Source: Gammaproteobacteria bacterium (GTDB taxonomy: Bacteria > Pseudomonadota > Gammaproteobacteria > Pseudomonadales > Azotimanducaceae). Taken from it: a DNA stretch of 64,000 nt. Numbering within the stretch: position 1 is the stretch's first letter; the number at the start of each line of letters is the position of its first letter. Positions 45,190-54,481 of the stretch are shown one piece after another. The translations under genes were made by a program, and so were the position numbers. The notes under the pieces are model-generated. The model ran no database searches. It was not told the origin of the DNA and saw nothing but the letters and a program-made list of their open reading frames with translations. The DNA is taken from assembly GCA_021773555.1 (NCBI GenBank), contig JAJFKA010000113.1, positions 1 through 64,000 on the forward strand, read 5' to 3'.

Positions 45190-45968
45190 AACAAACCCGG
45201 CAACCGCCGGTTCGGCGCTCGCTGGGTTTGGTTCTTCTGCTGACATCCCTGTTAACAGTACCCTTGACCCTCAAGTCTGACACTCTGCAGATCGCGGTCG
45301 CGGCAAACTTTCGCCCTACGTTATTGCGTGTGATAACAGCACTCGAGCGGCAGTCGCCTCATCGCTACAAAATAATCGCCGGATCCACTGGAACCCTCTA
45401 TGCACAGATCGTAAACGGCGCACCCTATGATGTTTTCCTTGCCGCGGATGACGCGCGACCCAGACTTCTAGAGGAAGCGCGCCTTATTGAACCCGGCAGC
45501 CGACGGACCTATGCTGTTGGTCAGCTCGCCTTATGGTGGCCAGGGTCTAAAGGAGCGTTAAGCCGCGATTCGCTGGTGAACCTTCGCGGCACCCTCGCCA
45601 TTGCAAATCCTGACATCGCGCCTTATGGTCGTGCGGCAATGGAAGTAATCAGCTCATCGGGCGCACATGACTATCGACTTATCACTGGTGTTAACGTTGC
45701 CCAGGTTTACCATTTTATTGCATCGGGAAACGCGAACGCCGGATTTGTCGCCCTGTCCCTCATTCGGGATGCAGCACCGGCCAATAATACCTTTTGGGTC
45801 GTGGATCAAAATCTATACAGCGCCATTGAGCAACAGTCCGTGATTTTAAAATCATCGCAACTTGCCACGGACTTCGATAGATTTCTGCGTAACGAAACGA
45901 CTTGGAAGTTGCTGGCCAAAGACGGATATCATGTTCCGGGAAACCCAGCAGGCGGTGTATCTGAATGA
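45186..45968 (+). CDS. modA: molybdate-binding protein ModA
   Basis: A 260-residue periplasmic molybdate/tungstate-binding protein with a signal peptide (LGLVLLLTSLLTVPLTL). Family marks are LQIAVAANFRPTL near the N-terminus, AGSTGTLYAQIVNGAPYDVFLAADDARP and the ligand-site segment NVAQVYHFIASGNANAGFVALS. It feeds ModBC. It overlaps nudC and modB by four bases. No ModE site or molybdenum-cofactor riboswitch is visible, since there is no space upstream. Confidence 0.9.
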   Translation: MKQTRQPPVRRSLGLVLLLTSLLTVPLTLKSDTLQIAVAANFRPTLLRVITALERQSPHRYKIIAGSTGTLYAQIVNGAPYDVFLAADDARPRLLEEARLIEPGSRRTYAVGQLALWWPGSKGALSRDSLVNLRGTLAIANPDIAPYGRAAMEVISSSGAHDYRLITGVNVAQVYHFIASGNANAGFVALSLIRDAAPANNTFWVVDQNLYSAIEQQSVILKSSQLATDFDRFLRNETTWKLLAKDGYHVPGNPAGGVSE

Positions 45969-46657
45969 TCGACCCTGATCTCATTTCCGTTGGTATCACG
46001 CTGAAACTAGCAACCATCACAACCCTGGTGTTGTTTGTTCTGGCAACACCACTCACCTGGTGGATCGCGCGCACTACCCACATCAGTCGTTACCTGCTGG
46101 AACCCATCGTCGCCCTGCCGATTGTTTTGCCGCCGACTGTGCTCGGTTTTTACCTGCTGCTCCTGTTCTCACCGAACAATGAATTCGGACAGCTATGGGC
46201 TACCATATTCGGTCGGCCGCTGGCATTTTCTTTCGAAGCTCTGGTCATAGGATCAGTCATCTATAGTCTGCCATTCTATGTCCAGCCGCTGCAGGTCGCC
46301 TTTGAGAACGTCCGGCAGGAATTGCTTGATGCTGCGGCGACACTCGGAGCAGGGCCAATTGATCGATTCATCACTATCGTGTGCCCCCTCAGCAGGCGAG
46401 GTTTCATTGTCGCGGCGACCCTGGCATTCGCACACACTGTCGGCGAGTTTGGTATTGTGCTGATGATCGGTGGCAACATTCCAGATGAAACCCGGGTGCT
46501 TTCTATCGCCTTGTTCGATCACGTGGAAACCTTACAGTATCAACGCGCGCACCTGCTGGCCGCGGGTTTGTTGACATTTTCTTTCATCACGTTATTCCTG
46601 GTTTATTTCTCCAACAGGACCCGGCAGTCTCCCCCATTCCGTCGCGGGATTGAATGA
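45965..46657 (+). CDS. modB: molybdate ABC transporter permease ModB
   Basis: A 230-residue inner-membrane permease with about five helices and the EAA-loop signature ELLDAAATLGAGPIDRFITIVCPLSRRG. LPIVLPPTVLGFYLLLLF is typical of ModB. It forms the channel of the molybdate importer and is translationally coupled to modA and modC by four-base overlaps. Confidence 0.92.
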   Translation: MIDPDLISVGITLKLATITTLVLFVLATPLTWWIARTTHISRYLLEPIVALPIVLPPTVLGFYLLLLFSPNNEFGQLWATIFGRPLAFSFEALVIGSVIYSLPFYVQPLQVAFENVRQELLDAAATLGAGPIDRFITIVCPLSRRGFIVAATLAFAHTVGEFGIVLMIGGNIPDETRVLSIALFDHVETLQYQRAHLLAAGLLTFSFITLFLVYFSNRTRQSPPFRRGIE

Positions 46658-47745
46658 TGGCGATATCTGCTGATATCAAACTCGAACGTTTGTCCGGATT
46701 CAGCCTGGACGTCAGCCTGACTATTCCCAATAACGGAATTACAGGGCTCTATGGTCCCTCCGGTTCCGGTAAGTCAACACTGCTGCGTTTACTCGCAGGG
46801 CTCGAGCGTGGCGGACCTTCGGACTCGGTGGTCATTCGCAGTGATGAAGATACCTGGCAAAACGAATCGCAGTTTACTCCCGCCGAACAACGTGGCGTCG
46901 GATTCGTCTTTCAGCGCCAGCAGTTGTTTCCTCACTTAGATGTTCAGGAAAACCTGCAGTTTGCGATCCGTCGTCAGCACACCCAGGATTCCACGGATGC
47001 AGGCCAGGTCTATGAGTGGCTGAATATTGCCCCACTGCTGCGCAAACAGGTTGACCAACTTTCTGGTGGGGAAGCTCAGCGCGTCGCTATCGCACGGGTA
47101 TTGCTGAATGGTGCGCGCTGCATCCTGTTCGACGAACCGCTGGGCTCAATAGATCGCAGCGCACGATCAAAGATCCTGCCGTATCTGGAAAGATTACATC
47201 GTAATCTGCAGATTCCCATGATTTACGTCAGCCACTCTCTTGATGAAATAACCTATCTGGCCGATACCCTATACGTGCTGGATGCAGGGCGCGTCACACT
47301 CAACGGCTCGATGCTTGAATTGAGCGCTTCGCTGGAACTGAATGCCGCGGAAGGGGAAACAGCCTCGGCTGTAATCGCCTGCCGGGTAGCCCGGCACGAC
47401 CAGCAATATGGACTGTGTGAATTAGACTTTGAAGGTGCCCCTGTATTCGTCAACGCACAACTTTATGCACCCGGTGAACAGGTGCGGGTGCGCATCATCG
47501 CACGGGACGTCAGCATTGCGACCACGAAGCCTGCATCAACCAGCATTCTAAATATCATCGAAGCCAGGATCGCGGCGATCGAACTGGACACAGGTCCTGC
47601 CGCTCTCGTTCGCCTTGAGCGAAAGGGCCAATGTTTCCTGGCCAGGATCACTCGTAAATCTCTGGACACACTGAACCTGGTCATCGGTCAAACAGTATTT
47701 GCCCAAATCAAGAGCATTGCTCTGCTAACGGATATTATTCCTTGA
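46654..47745 (+). CDS. modC: molybdate ABC transporter ATPase ModC
   Basis: A 363-residue ATPase with Walker A (GPSGSGKST), signature LSGGEAQRVAIAR, Walker B (CILFDEPLG) and a C-terminal TOBE (mop-like) domain that binds oxyanions. It energises ModAB. The stop overlaps the following kinase gene by four bases, so srkA seems part of the same transcript. Confidence 0.92.
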   Translation: MMAISADIKLERLSGFSLDVSLTIPNNGITGLYGPSGSGKSTLLRLLAGLERGGPSDSVVIRSDEDTWQNESQFTPAEQRGVGFVFQRQQLFPHLDVQENLQFAIRRQHTQDSTDAGQVYEWLNIAPLLRKQVDQLSGGEAQRVAIARVLLNGARCILFDEPLGSIDRSARSKILPYLERLHRNLQIPMIYVSHSLDEITYLADTLYVLDAGRVTLNGSMLELSASLELNAAEGETASAVIACRVARHDQQYGLCELDFEGAPVFVNAQLYAPGEQVRVRIIARDVSIATTKPASTSILNIIEARIAAIELDTGPAALVRLERKGQCFLARITRKSLDTLNLVIGQTVFAQIKSIALLTDIIP

Positions 47746-48725
47746 ACAACCCACACCCATTTACCACCCTGACACCCGATTTCGTCATGGATGCAGTCGA
47801 GAGCCTTGGCTATCAATGTGATGCGCGCATTCTCGAATTGAACAGCTACGAAAATCGCGTCTACCAGATTGGGATCGAAGGGGCAGAGCCATTAATCGGA
47901 AAATTTTACCGACCCGATCGCTGGACCGACTCAGAAATTTTAGAGGAGCATGAATTCACTCAGGATCTTATGGACGAGGAGATATCGGTGGTTGCGCCGC
48001 TACAATCACCGGCGGGTATTTCGCTTCACCATTTCAGGGAATTCAGGTTCGCATTGTATCCACGACGCGGCGGCAGAGCTCCGGAGCTCGATGACATCAA
48101 TTGCCTGACCATCCTTGGACGCTTTATTGGCCGTATCCACGCCGTCGGTGCAAGGACTGAATTCGCTCACCGCCGTGCAATTACCATCGAAGAATATGGT
48201 ATCGACGCGCGATCGTACCTGCTTGAGAACAACTTCCTGTCCAGGGAATTGATCCCTGCTTATGAATCCGTCAGCGCGGGTTTACTCGATGATTTAAAAT
48301 TGATATTTGCAGATCACACCTACCGCGCTATACGCCTCCACGGCGATTGCCATATGGGAAACGTTTTGTGGCGTATGGATACACCCCACTTCGTAGACTT
48401 CGACGATGCGCGTTCCGGCCCGGCAATTCAGGATTTATGGATGATGTTGTCCGGTGATCATGCAAATCAATCCGTGCAAATGTCAAAAATCCTCGAAGGG
48501 TATCGCGATTTTCTGGATTTTGACTTATCCCAGATCCGGCTCATCGAACCGCTTCGTACTTTGCGCATGATGTATCATGCTGCGTGGCTCGCCAGGCGCT
48601 GGGATGACCCTGCTTTTCCCAGAGCATTTCCGTTTTTTAATACTGAGCGATTCTGGTCAGAACATATTCTCGAACTGCGTGAACAGTGGTCGAAGCTGAG
48701 TGAGCCCAGTTTGCAAATCTACTGA
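47742..48725 (+). CDS. srkA: stress response kinase A (SrkA/YihE/RdoA)
   Basis: A 327-residue aminoglycoside-phosphotransferase-fold Ser/Thr kinase. NSYENRVYQIGIEG, GKFYRPDRWTDSEILEEHEF and the catalytic RLHGDCHMGNVLW with VDFDDARSGP are diagnostic. In E. coli SrkA protects against stress-induced death under Cpx control. The TTG start overlaps the modC stop by four bases. Linkage to modABC is unusual compared with the common srkA-dsbA arrangement; dsbA is absent here. Confidence 0.9.
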   Translation: MNNPHPFTTLTPDFVMDAVESLGYQCDARILELNSYENRVYQIGIEGAEPLIGKFYRPDRWTDSEILEEHEFTQDLMDEEISVVAPLQSPAGISLHHFREFRFALYPRRGGRAPELDDINCLTILGRFIGRIHAVGARTEFAHRRAITIEEYGIDARSYLLENNFLSRELIPAYESVSAGLLDDLKLIFADHTYRAIRLHGDCHMGNVLWRMDTPHFVDFDDARSGPAIQDLWMMLSGDHANQSVQMSKILEGYRDFLDFDLSQIRLIEPLRTLRMMYHAAWLARRWDDPAFPRAFPFFNTERFWSEHILELREQWSKLSEPSLQIY

Positions 48726-48744
48726 CAGGTCGTGGCCACCTTTA

Positions 48745-49923
48745 TCAAAGCAGCGAGCGTCGGTATTTGTTGACCACCGGATTCGCATACATCTTAAGCC
48801 AGGCTAATCGATTCTCCGGCTCCACAGTATCGAGGCGCTCCTTATAACTGACGCCAGAGTTGGCCTGCGCCTGCACCCTCTCCCATATTTCGCGGTAGGA
48901 TGGATCCTCGATCATGGAGAGCGCCCAGAAGTTGATTGGGAACAGTTCCAGACCAGCGACGATCTGACGATCAACCTCCATTGCCACCTCATCTGCATCA
49001 TTGAAGTTGCCATCGACGACACTACCCAGTCTCAGCGTGACATTACCCTTGAATCCCACCAGCCCTTTTACAAGACTCAGCAAATCTTCACCCTCCTCTT
49101 TCTCGTAGCCGCCTTCGCTGTCACCTCGGTTAAGCTCGCGTGCCTTCAAATCATCGCAGGGGTCGAATTCGTAACTCAGGGACATCGGCACAATGTTCAG
49201 GTTTCTTATCGATTCACTAAAATTTTCCTTACGCACAGACAGAGTCAGCATCTTGATGACTGCAGGGTCGGTCTCGTCCATACCGTCCTTACAGCGACCC
49301 TCCCGCTGCGCGATCCATACAGAATTACCCTCGCCAAGAGACCAGCGAATATAGGCTGAAGCCTGGTGCAGCGCGGCGAAAAGCTTCTTCGCGCCTTCGA
49401 CCGAGCGTTTGATGAAAAAACTTTTGTTTAGCTTCATCAGGTCTGTCGCAAATTGCCGCTGAATCAGATTATCACCCACTGCGATTCTTGCGGTACGGAA
49501 ACCGCACTTGAACAATGCGTAGTTAAGTAACATGGAATCACCGGCGATATCTCGATGATTGCTCATGAAGACATAAGAACCGTATTTGTCCAGTTGGTCG
49601 AATCCCTGGAAATTGAAGGTAGTGATGGATTCCTTCACAATTTTACGAACAAACAACTCCACCTTCTGCTGGAATTGCTCAATGGTCTTCACTCGTCCAA
49701 TTAGAACGTGAAGTGTCAGCCGTACCACCAGGTGAGCCAGCGGCGGAATCTTTTGATTCAGCCGGGGTAAACGCCAGTTGCTGATGAACTCTACGAATTT
49801 CTGATCGTTCAACAGCCGCTGAATAACCGTCTCTACTTCGAAATCTTCATAACAGCGTATGTCGTCAAATGATGCTTCATCAGCATGGCCTGATTCACGT
49901 AACTCTACTGTCGATTCCGGCAT
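48745..49923 (-). CDS. PlsC-like 1-acyl-glycerol-3-phosphate acyltransferase domain protein
   Basis: A 392-residue protein with a glycerolipid acyltransferase domain. The catalytic block is SNHRDIAGDS, where His and Asp are separated by five residues rather than the usual four, a spacing I recall from a subfamily annotated as glycerol acyltransferase. VWIAQREGRCKDG follows as the downstream substrate-binding block. It has no obvious transmembrane helix. It probably transfers an acyl chain in phospholipid or storage-lipid synthesis. Confidence 0.78.
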   Translation of the reverse strand: MPESTVELRESGHADEASFDDIRCYEDFEVETVIQRLLNDQKFVEFISNWRLPRLNQKIPPLAHLVVRLTLHVLIGRVKTIEQFQQKVELFVRKIVKESITTFNFQGFDQLDKYGSYVFMSNHRDIAGDSMLLNYALFKCGFRTARIAVGDNLIQRQFATDLMKLNKSFFIKRSVEGAKKLFAALHQASAYIRWSLGEGNSVWIAQREGRCKDGMDETDPAVIKMLTLSVRKENFSESIRNLNIVPMSLSYEFDPCDDLKARELNRGDSEGGYEKEEGEDLLSLVKGLVGFKGNVTLRLGSVVDGNFNDADEVAMEVDRQIVAGLELFPINFWALSMIEDPSYREIWERVQAQANSGVSYKERLDTVEPENRLAWLKMYANPVVNKYRRSLL

Positions 49924-50107
49924 TCAACCCTCTTGTTTCCAGACCACGGCTGCAGATGGCGCTGGCGCCAAATCAACTGCAGTTGTGCGCCAGAATAAAC
50001 AACTGACAGGTAAAGGCAACCGGATGTTTCGGTGTAATTGTGTCCGTTTTGTTGACCTTGTATTAGCGGATAATCAATGATGGCAGGACGTTTTCAGGAG
50101 AAATTCA

Positions 50108-50602
50108 GTGGCTCGAATCAGGCAAGCGGTTCACGCGGACCTCCCGCAACTCACAGAAATTTACAATTATTACGTCATCAATACCCCGGCGACTTTCGAC
50201 ATCAACCCTTACACCTCGTCAGAACGTCAAGTCTGGTTTGATCAGTTCAACCAACACCCCAGACATCGACTACTGGTTTTGGCGGACGTCGACAAAGTTC
50301 TGGGCTATGCCTCGAGTCAGCAACTGAGGATCAAACCTGCTTATGCACAATCCATCGAAACAACCATCTATCTTGCCAATGACCAGCGGGGAGCAGGATT
50401 CGGAGAAATGCTTTATACCGCGCTACTGAGTGAGCTTATTCTTGCCGGGACACACCGGTGTTATGGTGTGATCACACTGCCAAACGATGCCAGTATTGCC
50501 CTGCACGAAAAACTCGGTTTTAGAAAGGTCGCACATTTAACCGAAGTTGGTTTCAAATTTGACCGTTACTGGGATACCGTGTGGATGGAAAAATCGCCCT
50601 GA
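50108..50602 (+). CDS. GNAT-family N-acetyltransferase (phosphinothricin-acetyltransferase-like)
   Basis: A 164-residue GNAT. The N-terminus RQAVHADLPQLTEIYNYYVINTPATFD and the acetyl-CoA motif ANDQRGAGFGEMLYTALLSEL, with the later GFRKVAHLTEVGFKFDRYWDTVWMEK, match the phosphinothricin/methionine-sulfoximine acetyltransferase group. The GTG start has AGGAGA upstream. Its 3' end overlaps the convergent TauE gene by 37 bases. Confidence 0.84.
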   Translation: MARIRQAVHADLPQLTEIYNYYVINTPATFDINPYTSSERQVWFDQFNQHPRHRLLVLADVDKVLGYASSQQLRIKPAYAQSIETTIYLANDQRGAGFGEMLYTALLSELILAGTHRCYGVITLPNDASIALHEKLGFRKVAHLTEVGFKFDRYWDTVWMEKSP

Positions 50603-51345
50603 GCACTGTTAACGATAAGAAATGTCCCAACGGCAATCAACAATACAAACACCATCCGGCGCACCAGCCTATCCGGTATCATCTGGACGTATCGGGAAGT
50701 GAGCATCGTCGATGCAATTACAATCGGTATCGCAACGGCAACGGTTTTAAGCACTTCCCAATCCACATGACCCGCCGCACCAGCAACCAGTGTGCGTCCC
50801 AGGGTTGAGACAGCAAAAATGGCAAGTAACGTTGCCCGTATTGTGTTCAACGGAATCGGTTGTCGATACATAAAATAGGCAAGCGGTGCACCACCGGCAC
50901 TATACAAACCGGCAATCAGGCCACCGAGCATGCCACAGCCAATGATTGACGACGCCGGGGACTCGCGGGAATAGGCCGCAGGGGTAATCATCAGCAGGAC
51001 ACCGGCAGCGATGATGACAACACCCAACGCCGGCTTTAACAGCTCGTAGAATTGACCACTCAGGTAGTCCAGAAGAAGCACACCAAGAATCAGTGTCGGG
51101 AGTAATCCGAAAGAGACCTGGCGCAGGTAGGTGTAGTCAATGTGGCGATGGTTGTGACGTAACGCCACTGCCGTATTGGTCAGCGAGATAAAGCTAACGA
51201 CGGCTGCAGAAAAAGAAATCTCTGCAAGACCCAGCGCCGTTACACCAGCGATAATAATCAAGCCCATAGCAAAACCCGTGATGGTCTGTACCATTGCACC
51301 CATTGCGACAAGGCTAAAAAACAGTATCGTGTTAAGCTCGAACAC
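50566..51345 (-). CDS. TauE/SafE-family membrane transporter
   Basis: A 259-residue protein with about eight hydrophobic helices arranged as two repeats, typical of the TauE/SafE (sulfite/organosulfur exporter) family. The N-terminal GAMVQTITGFAMGLI and the inner GGLIAGLYSAGGAPLAYFMY are family motifs. Substrate unknown. It overlaps the convergent acetyltransferase gene by 37 bases. Confidence 0.84.
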   Translation of the reverse strand: MFELNTILFFSLVAMGAMVQTITGFAMGLIIIAGVTALGLAEISFSAAVVSFISLTNTAVALRHNHRHIDYTYLRQVSFGLLPTLILGVLLLDYLSGQFYELLKPALGVVIIAAGVLLMITPAAYSRESPASSIIGCGMLGGLIAGLYSAGGAPLAYFMYRQPIPLNTIRATLLAIFAVSTLGRTLVAGAAGHVDWEVLKTVAVAIPIVIASTMLTSRYVQMIPDRLVRRMVFVLLIAVGTFLIVNSAQGDFSIHTVSQ

Positions 51346-51406
51346 GCATTAAATCCAATACCGAATCACTCAGGATAACGCATATGGCGATGGAGCGGAG
51401 TTGTTG

Positions 51407-51820
51407 ATGTTATGGGTTAAAGCAGCTCACGTACTTTTCGTCATTGCGTGGATGGCTGGAGTTTTTTATCTGCCACGAATCCTGGTCCACTACGTCGAAG
51501 GCAAAGCTGCGGGAGAAGATGTCAGCCGCCTTGTTATCATGGCGCAGAAACTGCTGCGCTTCTCTACCGTCATGGCGGGCCTGGCAATCGTACCGGGATT
51601 ATGGTTGTGGCTGGGATACGGCATTAGTGGCGGCTGGCTACAGGTAAAGCTGGCGCTGGTGCTGATGCTCATCGGTTACCAATTCCAGTCCTGGCGTTAC
51701 ATTATCGCAATGCAGGAGAATCGCCTCATCAGGACATCGCTGTTCTTCAGGCTGTACAACGAATCAGCACTCATTCTGGTTATACCAATATTGATTCTGG
51801 TCATCGTGAAACCTTTCTAG
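51407..51820 (+). CDS. hemJ: HemJ-type protoporphyrinogen oxidase (CopD/UPF0093 family)
   Basis: A 137-residue protein with four membrane helices. The N-terminal WVKAAHVLFVIAWMAGVFYLPRILVHY and the WLQVKLALVLMLIGYQFQSW region, with the conserved His and Lys, match HemJ, which oxidises protoporphyrinogen IX in heme synthesis of many Gram-negatives. The ATG at 51407 has GGAG upstream; two in-frame TTG codons precede it. The related CopD-like group is the alternative. Confidence 0.83.
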   Translation: MLWVKAAHVLFVIAWMAGVFYLPRILVHYVEGKAAGEDVSRLVIMAQKLLRFSTVMAGLAIVPGLWLWLGYGISGGWLQVKLALVLMLIGYQFQSWRYIIAMQENRLIRTSLFFRLYNESALILVIPILILVIVKPF

Positions 51821-51942
51821 CTGGCAGCCATGACGGCGAGAATCGGATTGCCGGAGAGTCTGCACAACGGAAAACATCGCGACAGGTTTTCGTAGCTGAC
51901 ACGTATGAAGCTCTGACACCAACCAACAATTCGGAGATAACC

Positions 51943-52428
51943 ATGGACAATTCATTCATCGCAAAATGCATCGCAGCCGCATTACTCTGCACGGCAGCGT
52001 TGAGTACTCTGGCAGAGAAGCCCGGTCGAGGCGCAATGGCAAAACTTGACGCCGATGGCGACAAGTTGATTAGTTTTGACGAATTCCAGATGGGCGGGCA
52101 ACGCGCCGAGAGCATGCTTGAACGCGCCGACCAGGATGGCGACGGCGCAGTAACCATGGCGGAACTCGAAGCGGCACGAGAAAGTTTCAAACAGGAACGT
52201 GAGGCAGAAATGAAAGCCAGGCGGGCCGAGCATGAGGAACGCATGGCCACCCGTTTCGCCGATATGGACACGGACGGTGATGGGGCAGTAACCCCACTTG
52301 AAGCAAAGCAGCACGCGTTTAGTCAAATGGATGCAGACAATGATGGCTTTATCTCGCAAAAAGAGTTCCGCAAGGCAAGAAAGAACCATCGGAAAATGCG
52401 CCCCCATCACCAACCCGGAGAGCACTAA
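51943..52428 (+). CDS. periplasmic EF-hand protein
   Basis: A 161-residue protein with a signal peptide (IAAALLCTAALSTLA) and four EF-hand loops: DADGDKLISFDE, DQDGDGAVTMAE, DTDGDGAVTPLE and DADNDGFISQKE. A charged helical linker separates the two pairs. It should bind Ca2+ or other divalent cations in the periplasm. It lies 24 bp upstream of an ECF sigma factor gene and probably belongs to its operon. Confidence 0.85.
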   Translation: MDNSFIAKCIAAALLCTAALSTLAEKPGRGAMAKLDADGDKLISFDEFQMGGQRAESMLERADQDGDGAVTMAELEAARESFKQEREAEMKARRAEHEERMATRFADMDTDGDGAVTPLEAKQHAFSQMDADNDGFISQKEFRKARKNHRKMRPHHQPGEH

Positions 52429-52452
52429 CGGAACCGGATAACTCACTGAACC

Positions 52453-52989
52453 GTGGTAGTGGATGAGGCTGAACTTGTCAGGAAGGTCGTTGCTGGTGAC
52501 AGGTTCGCCTATGAACGCCTGCTCGCCTTGCATCTGCCATCACTCACTGCCTACGTTATGCGCATGATGGCTAATTCAGCTGACGCGGACGACGTCATTC
52601 AAGAGACGTTTCTGCGTTTGTGGACGAAGGGGCAGCGATTTGACCCAGCCAGGGCCAAGTTGACGACCTGGCTGCACAATATCGCCCACAACCTTGTTAT
52701 TGACTATTTTCGTGGCCGCAATCGGCTGGTGGGTGAACCCATTCCTGATCAACCAGATGAACAAGGCGGACCAGCGCAGAACTACACGCACCTGAATCTG
52801 CGCGCTGAAATCAGCAATGCGATGATGGTATTGCCGGAACGTCAGCGGAGCGCCATCATCATGTGTTATTACCAGGGCATGTCCAATCGGGACGCAGCCG
52901 CTGTTCTTGATGTCACCACCGACGCACTGGAATCGCTGATGGCGAGAGGGAGAAGGCGATTACGCTCATTACTGGCTGAAAAAACATGA
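52453..52989 (+). CDS. ECF-type RNA polymerase sigma factor
   Basis: A 178-residue sigma-70 family protein with region 2 (YVMRMMANSADADDVIQETFLRLW, then RAKLTTWLHNIAHNLVIDYFRGRN) and region 4 (MMVLPERQRSAIIMCYYQGMSNRDAAAVLDVTTDALESLMARGRRRLRSLL, a helix-turn-helix). The start is GTG at 52453. It overlaps the next gene by four bases. Its target promoters and inducing signal are unknown; the neighbours suggest a metal or calcium cue. Confidence 0.9.
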   Translation: MVVDEAELVRKVVAGDRFAYERLLALHLPSLTAYVMRMMANSADADDVIQETFLRLWTKGQRFDPARAKLTTWLHNIAHNLVIDYFRGRNRLVGEPIPDQPDEQGGPAQNYTHLNLRAEISNAMMVLPERQRSAIIMCYYQGMSNRDAAAVLDVTTDALESLMARGRRRLRSLLAEKT

Positions 52990-53444
52990 CCGAAGAACAA
53001 TTCGAAAACATGCTGGACACTTATGGTGCAAATCCACAACACTGGCCAGACGAAATTCGCACCGAGGCCGAGGCACTACTCAATCGCAGCGATCACTGCC
53101 GCCAACTGCTGGCTCCCCACCGTGCGCTTGATAACCTGTTGGACAGTTACAAGGCGCGTACTCCGTCTTCGCTGCACCATAGAATACTGGAAAATCTGCC
53201 CCTGTCGCTGTCCGAACGAATCCTGCGGTGGCTGATACCAGGGGTCCCGACGGACTTGTGGCATCCGATTGCAGCTGCCTGCCTGCCACTGGTATTTGGC
53301 GTGATTGTAGGCGCCAGTACCCCAGACAACTGGGCGTTTGAGGATGAGGCAGCGCTCAGCTGGGAACAGGAGGAAATCTACCTGCTGGCAGTGGGCGACC
53401 TGACACCGCCAATCAACCCCAGAGACACAGAGTCATTACCATGA
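52986..53444 (+). CDS. anti-sigma-like single-pass membrane protein
   Basis: A 152-residue protein with an N-terminal cytoplasmic helical region (about 1-90), one membrane segment (HPIAAACLPLVFGVIVGAS, about residues 97-115) and a short periplasmic tail. No zinc anti-sigma motif is visible. Position between the sigma gene and the metal-sensor gene, with four-base overlaps on both sides, suggests an anti-sigma factor or co-sensor. This is inference from context. Confidence 0.68.
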   Translation: MTEEQFENMLDTYGANPQHWPDEIRTEAEALLNRSDHCRQLLAPHRALDNLLDSYKARTPSSLHHRILENLPLSLSERILRWLIPGVPTDLWHPIAAACLPLVFGVIVGASTPDNWAFEDEAALSWEQEEIYLLAVGDLTPPINPRDTESLP

Positions 53445-53896
53445 GTCAAAAACGCCTGATCAACATCGCACTGGTTTTGTCACTGGGGGTCAATCTATTA
53501 TTTGTTGGTGCCATACTCGGACGCATCGTCTTCGACCGTGGCCACAGGCCGGCGCCGATGGAGTGGATTTTGCGGAATCTCGATGAACCAACCCGGGAGA
53601 AAATTCACGCCAACATGAAGGCACAGACGGCGGTGGTGCAACCGCTGCGAGAAGAAATGCGCGCCGCGAGAAAAGAGTTTAATGACCTGCTCGACCAACC
53701 CGAACTCGATGATGAAGCACTGAGGGCGTCGCTTGAGCGACTACACAAGGTGGCCGGTGAATACCAATCGACGCTGCAAACCAATATGGTCGCCATCTTG
53801 AAGGAGCTTCCACCAGATCAACGGCGCAGGGTCTCCCGCATGCTGATGTTCCCGAGGGGATTTCAGCCTGGCGAGCGACCCCCTCACAAACCTTAG
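53441..53896 (+). CDS. periplasmic heavy-metal sensor (Spy/CpxP/CnrX-like)
   Basis: A 151-residue protein with one N-terminal membrane helix (IALVLSLGVNLLFVGAILGRIVF) and a helical periplasmic domain with the pattern seen in the Spy/CpxP and CnrX/ZraP sensor families (QPLREEMRAARKEFNDLLDQPELDDEAL ... LPPDQRRRVSRML). It likely senses metal or misfolding and signals to the ECF sigma factor. Confidence 0.76.
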   Translation: MSQKRLINIALVLSLGVNLLFVGAILGRIVFDRGHRPAPMEWILRNLDEPTREKIHANMKAQTAVVQPLREEMRAARKEFNDLLDQPELDDEALRASLERLHKVAGEYQSTLQTNMVAILKELPPDQRRRVSRMLMFPRGFQPGERPPHKP

Positions 53897-53901
53897 CCCG
53901 C

Positions 53902-54456
53902 GTGAACACCAACGTCACCCAGGCACTGAAAGTGCTGATCGACAAATACCCGGATATTGGCTGTGACAGTTTCATGGCCGATCTGGACCCGGAGTGGCGT
54001 TCACCTTGCGAGATAGCCGAGAAAGATGACAAAACGCGCTGGTACCCCTGCCTCCAGGAAAATCCCGTGTCATTCGCGGGGCTGGCCAACGCAGTAGATG
54101 CCCCCATCCATCCGGACATTTGCAGTTATTATGGTAGCTACTGGTCGGGAACCCTTCCTTCTGCAAGCGAGGAAGGCCACGTCAGTCTTATCCAGCTTTG
54201 GAATCCGGAGGACTTTGATCGACTTGTTGCCAACCTGATTGGCCACTACATGATGACGCAAAAAAACCGCCAGCCTTTCACTCTGTTTTTTGCCAATACC
54301 GAACCAGAATCCGAGTATTTCCTGAGTGTTCACAATAGCACCGGAGAAATTCTGCTGGAGGAACCCGCTACAGGCCCGATTCGTGTCGTCGAGGCCGATT
54401 TAGCCACATTTCTTACCCGTCTGACTCCTGTTAACAGCCCTCCTGGAATATACTAG
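53902..54456 (+). CDS. syd: SecY-interacting protein Syd
   Basis: A 184-residue Syd protein, a cytosolic, membrane-associated factor that checks SecYEG assembly in gammaproteobacteria. Matching features are PCEIAEKDDKTRWYPCLQ and DICSYYGSYWSGTLPSASEEGHVSLIQLWNPEDFDRL. The GTG start lies 5 bp behind the metal-sensor stop. Presence of Syd is a strong indicator of the class Gammaproteobacteria. Confidence 0.89.
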   Translation: MNTNVTQALKVLIDKYPDIGCDSFMADLDPEWRSPCEIAEKDDKTRWYPCLQENPVSFAGLANAVDAPIHPDICSYYGSYWSGTLPSASEEGHVSLIQLWNPEDFDRLVANLIGHYMMTQKNRQPFTLFFANTEPESEYFLSVHNSTGEILLEEPATGPIRVVEADLATFLTRLTPVNSPPGIY

Positions 54457-54481
54457 GCGCCCGCAGTCACCAGCATGTTTC

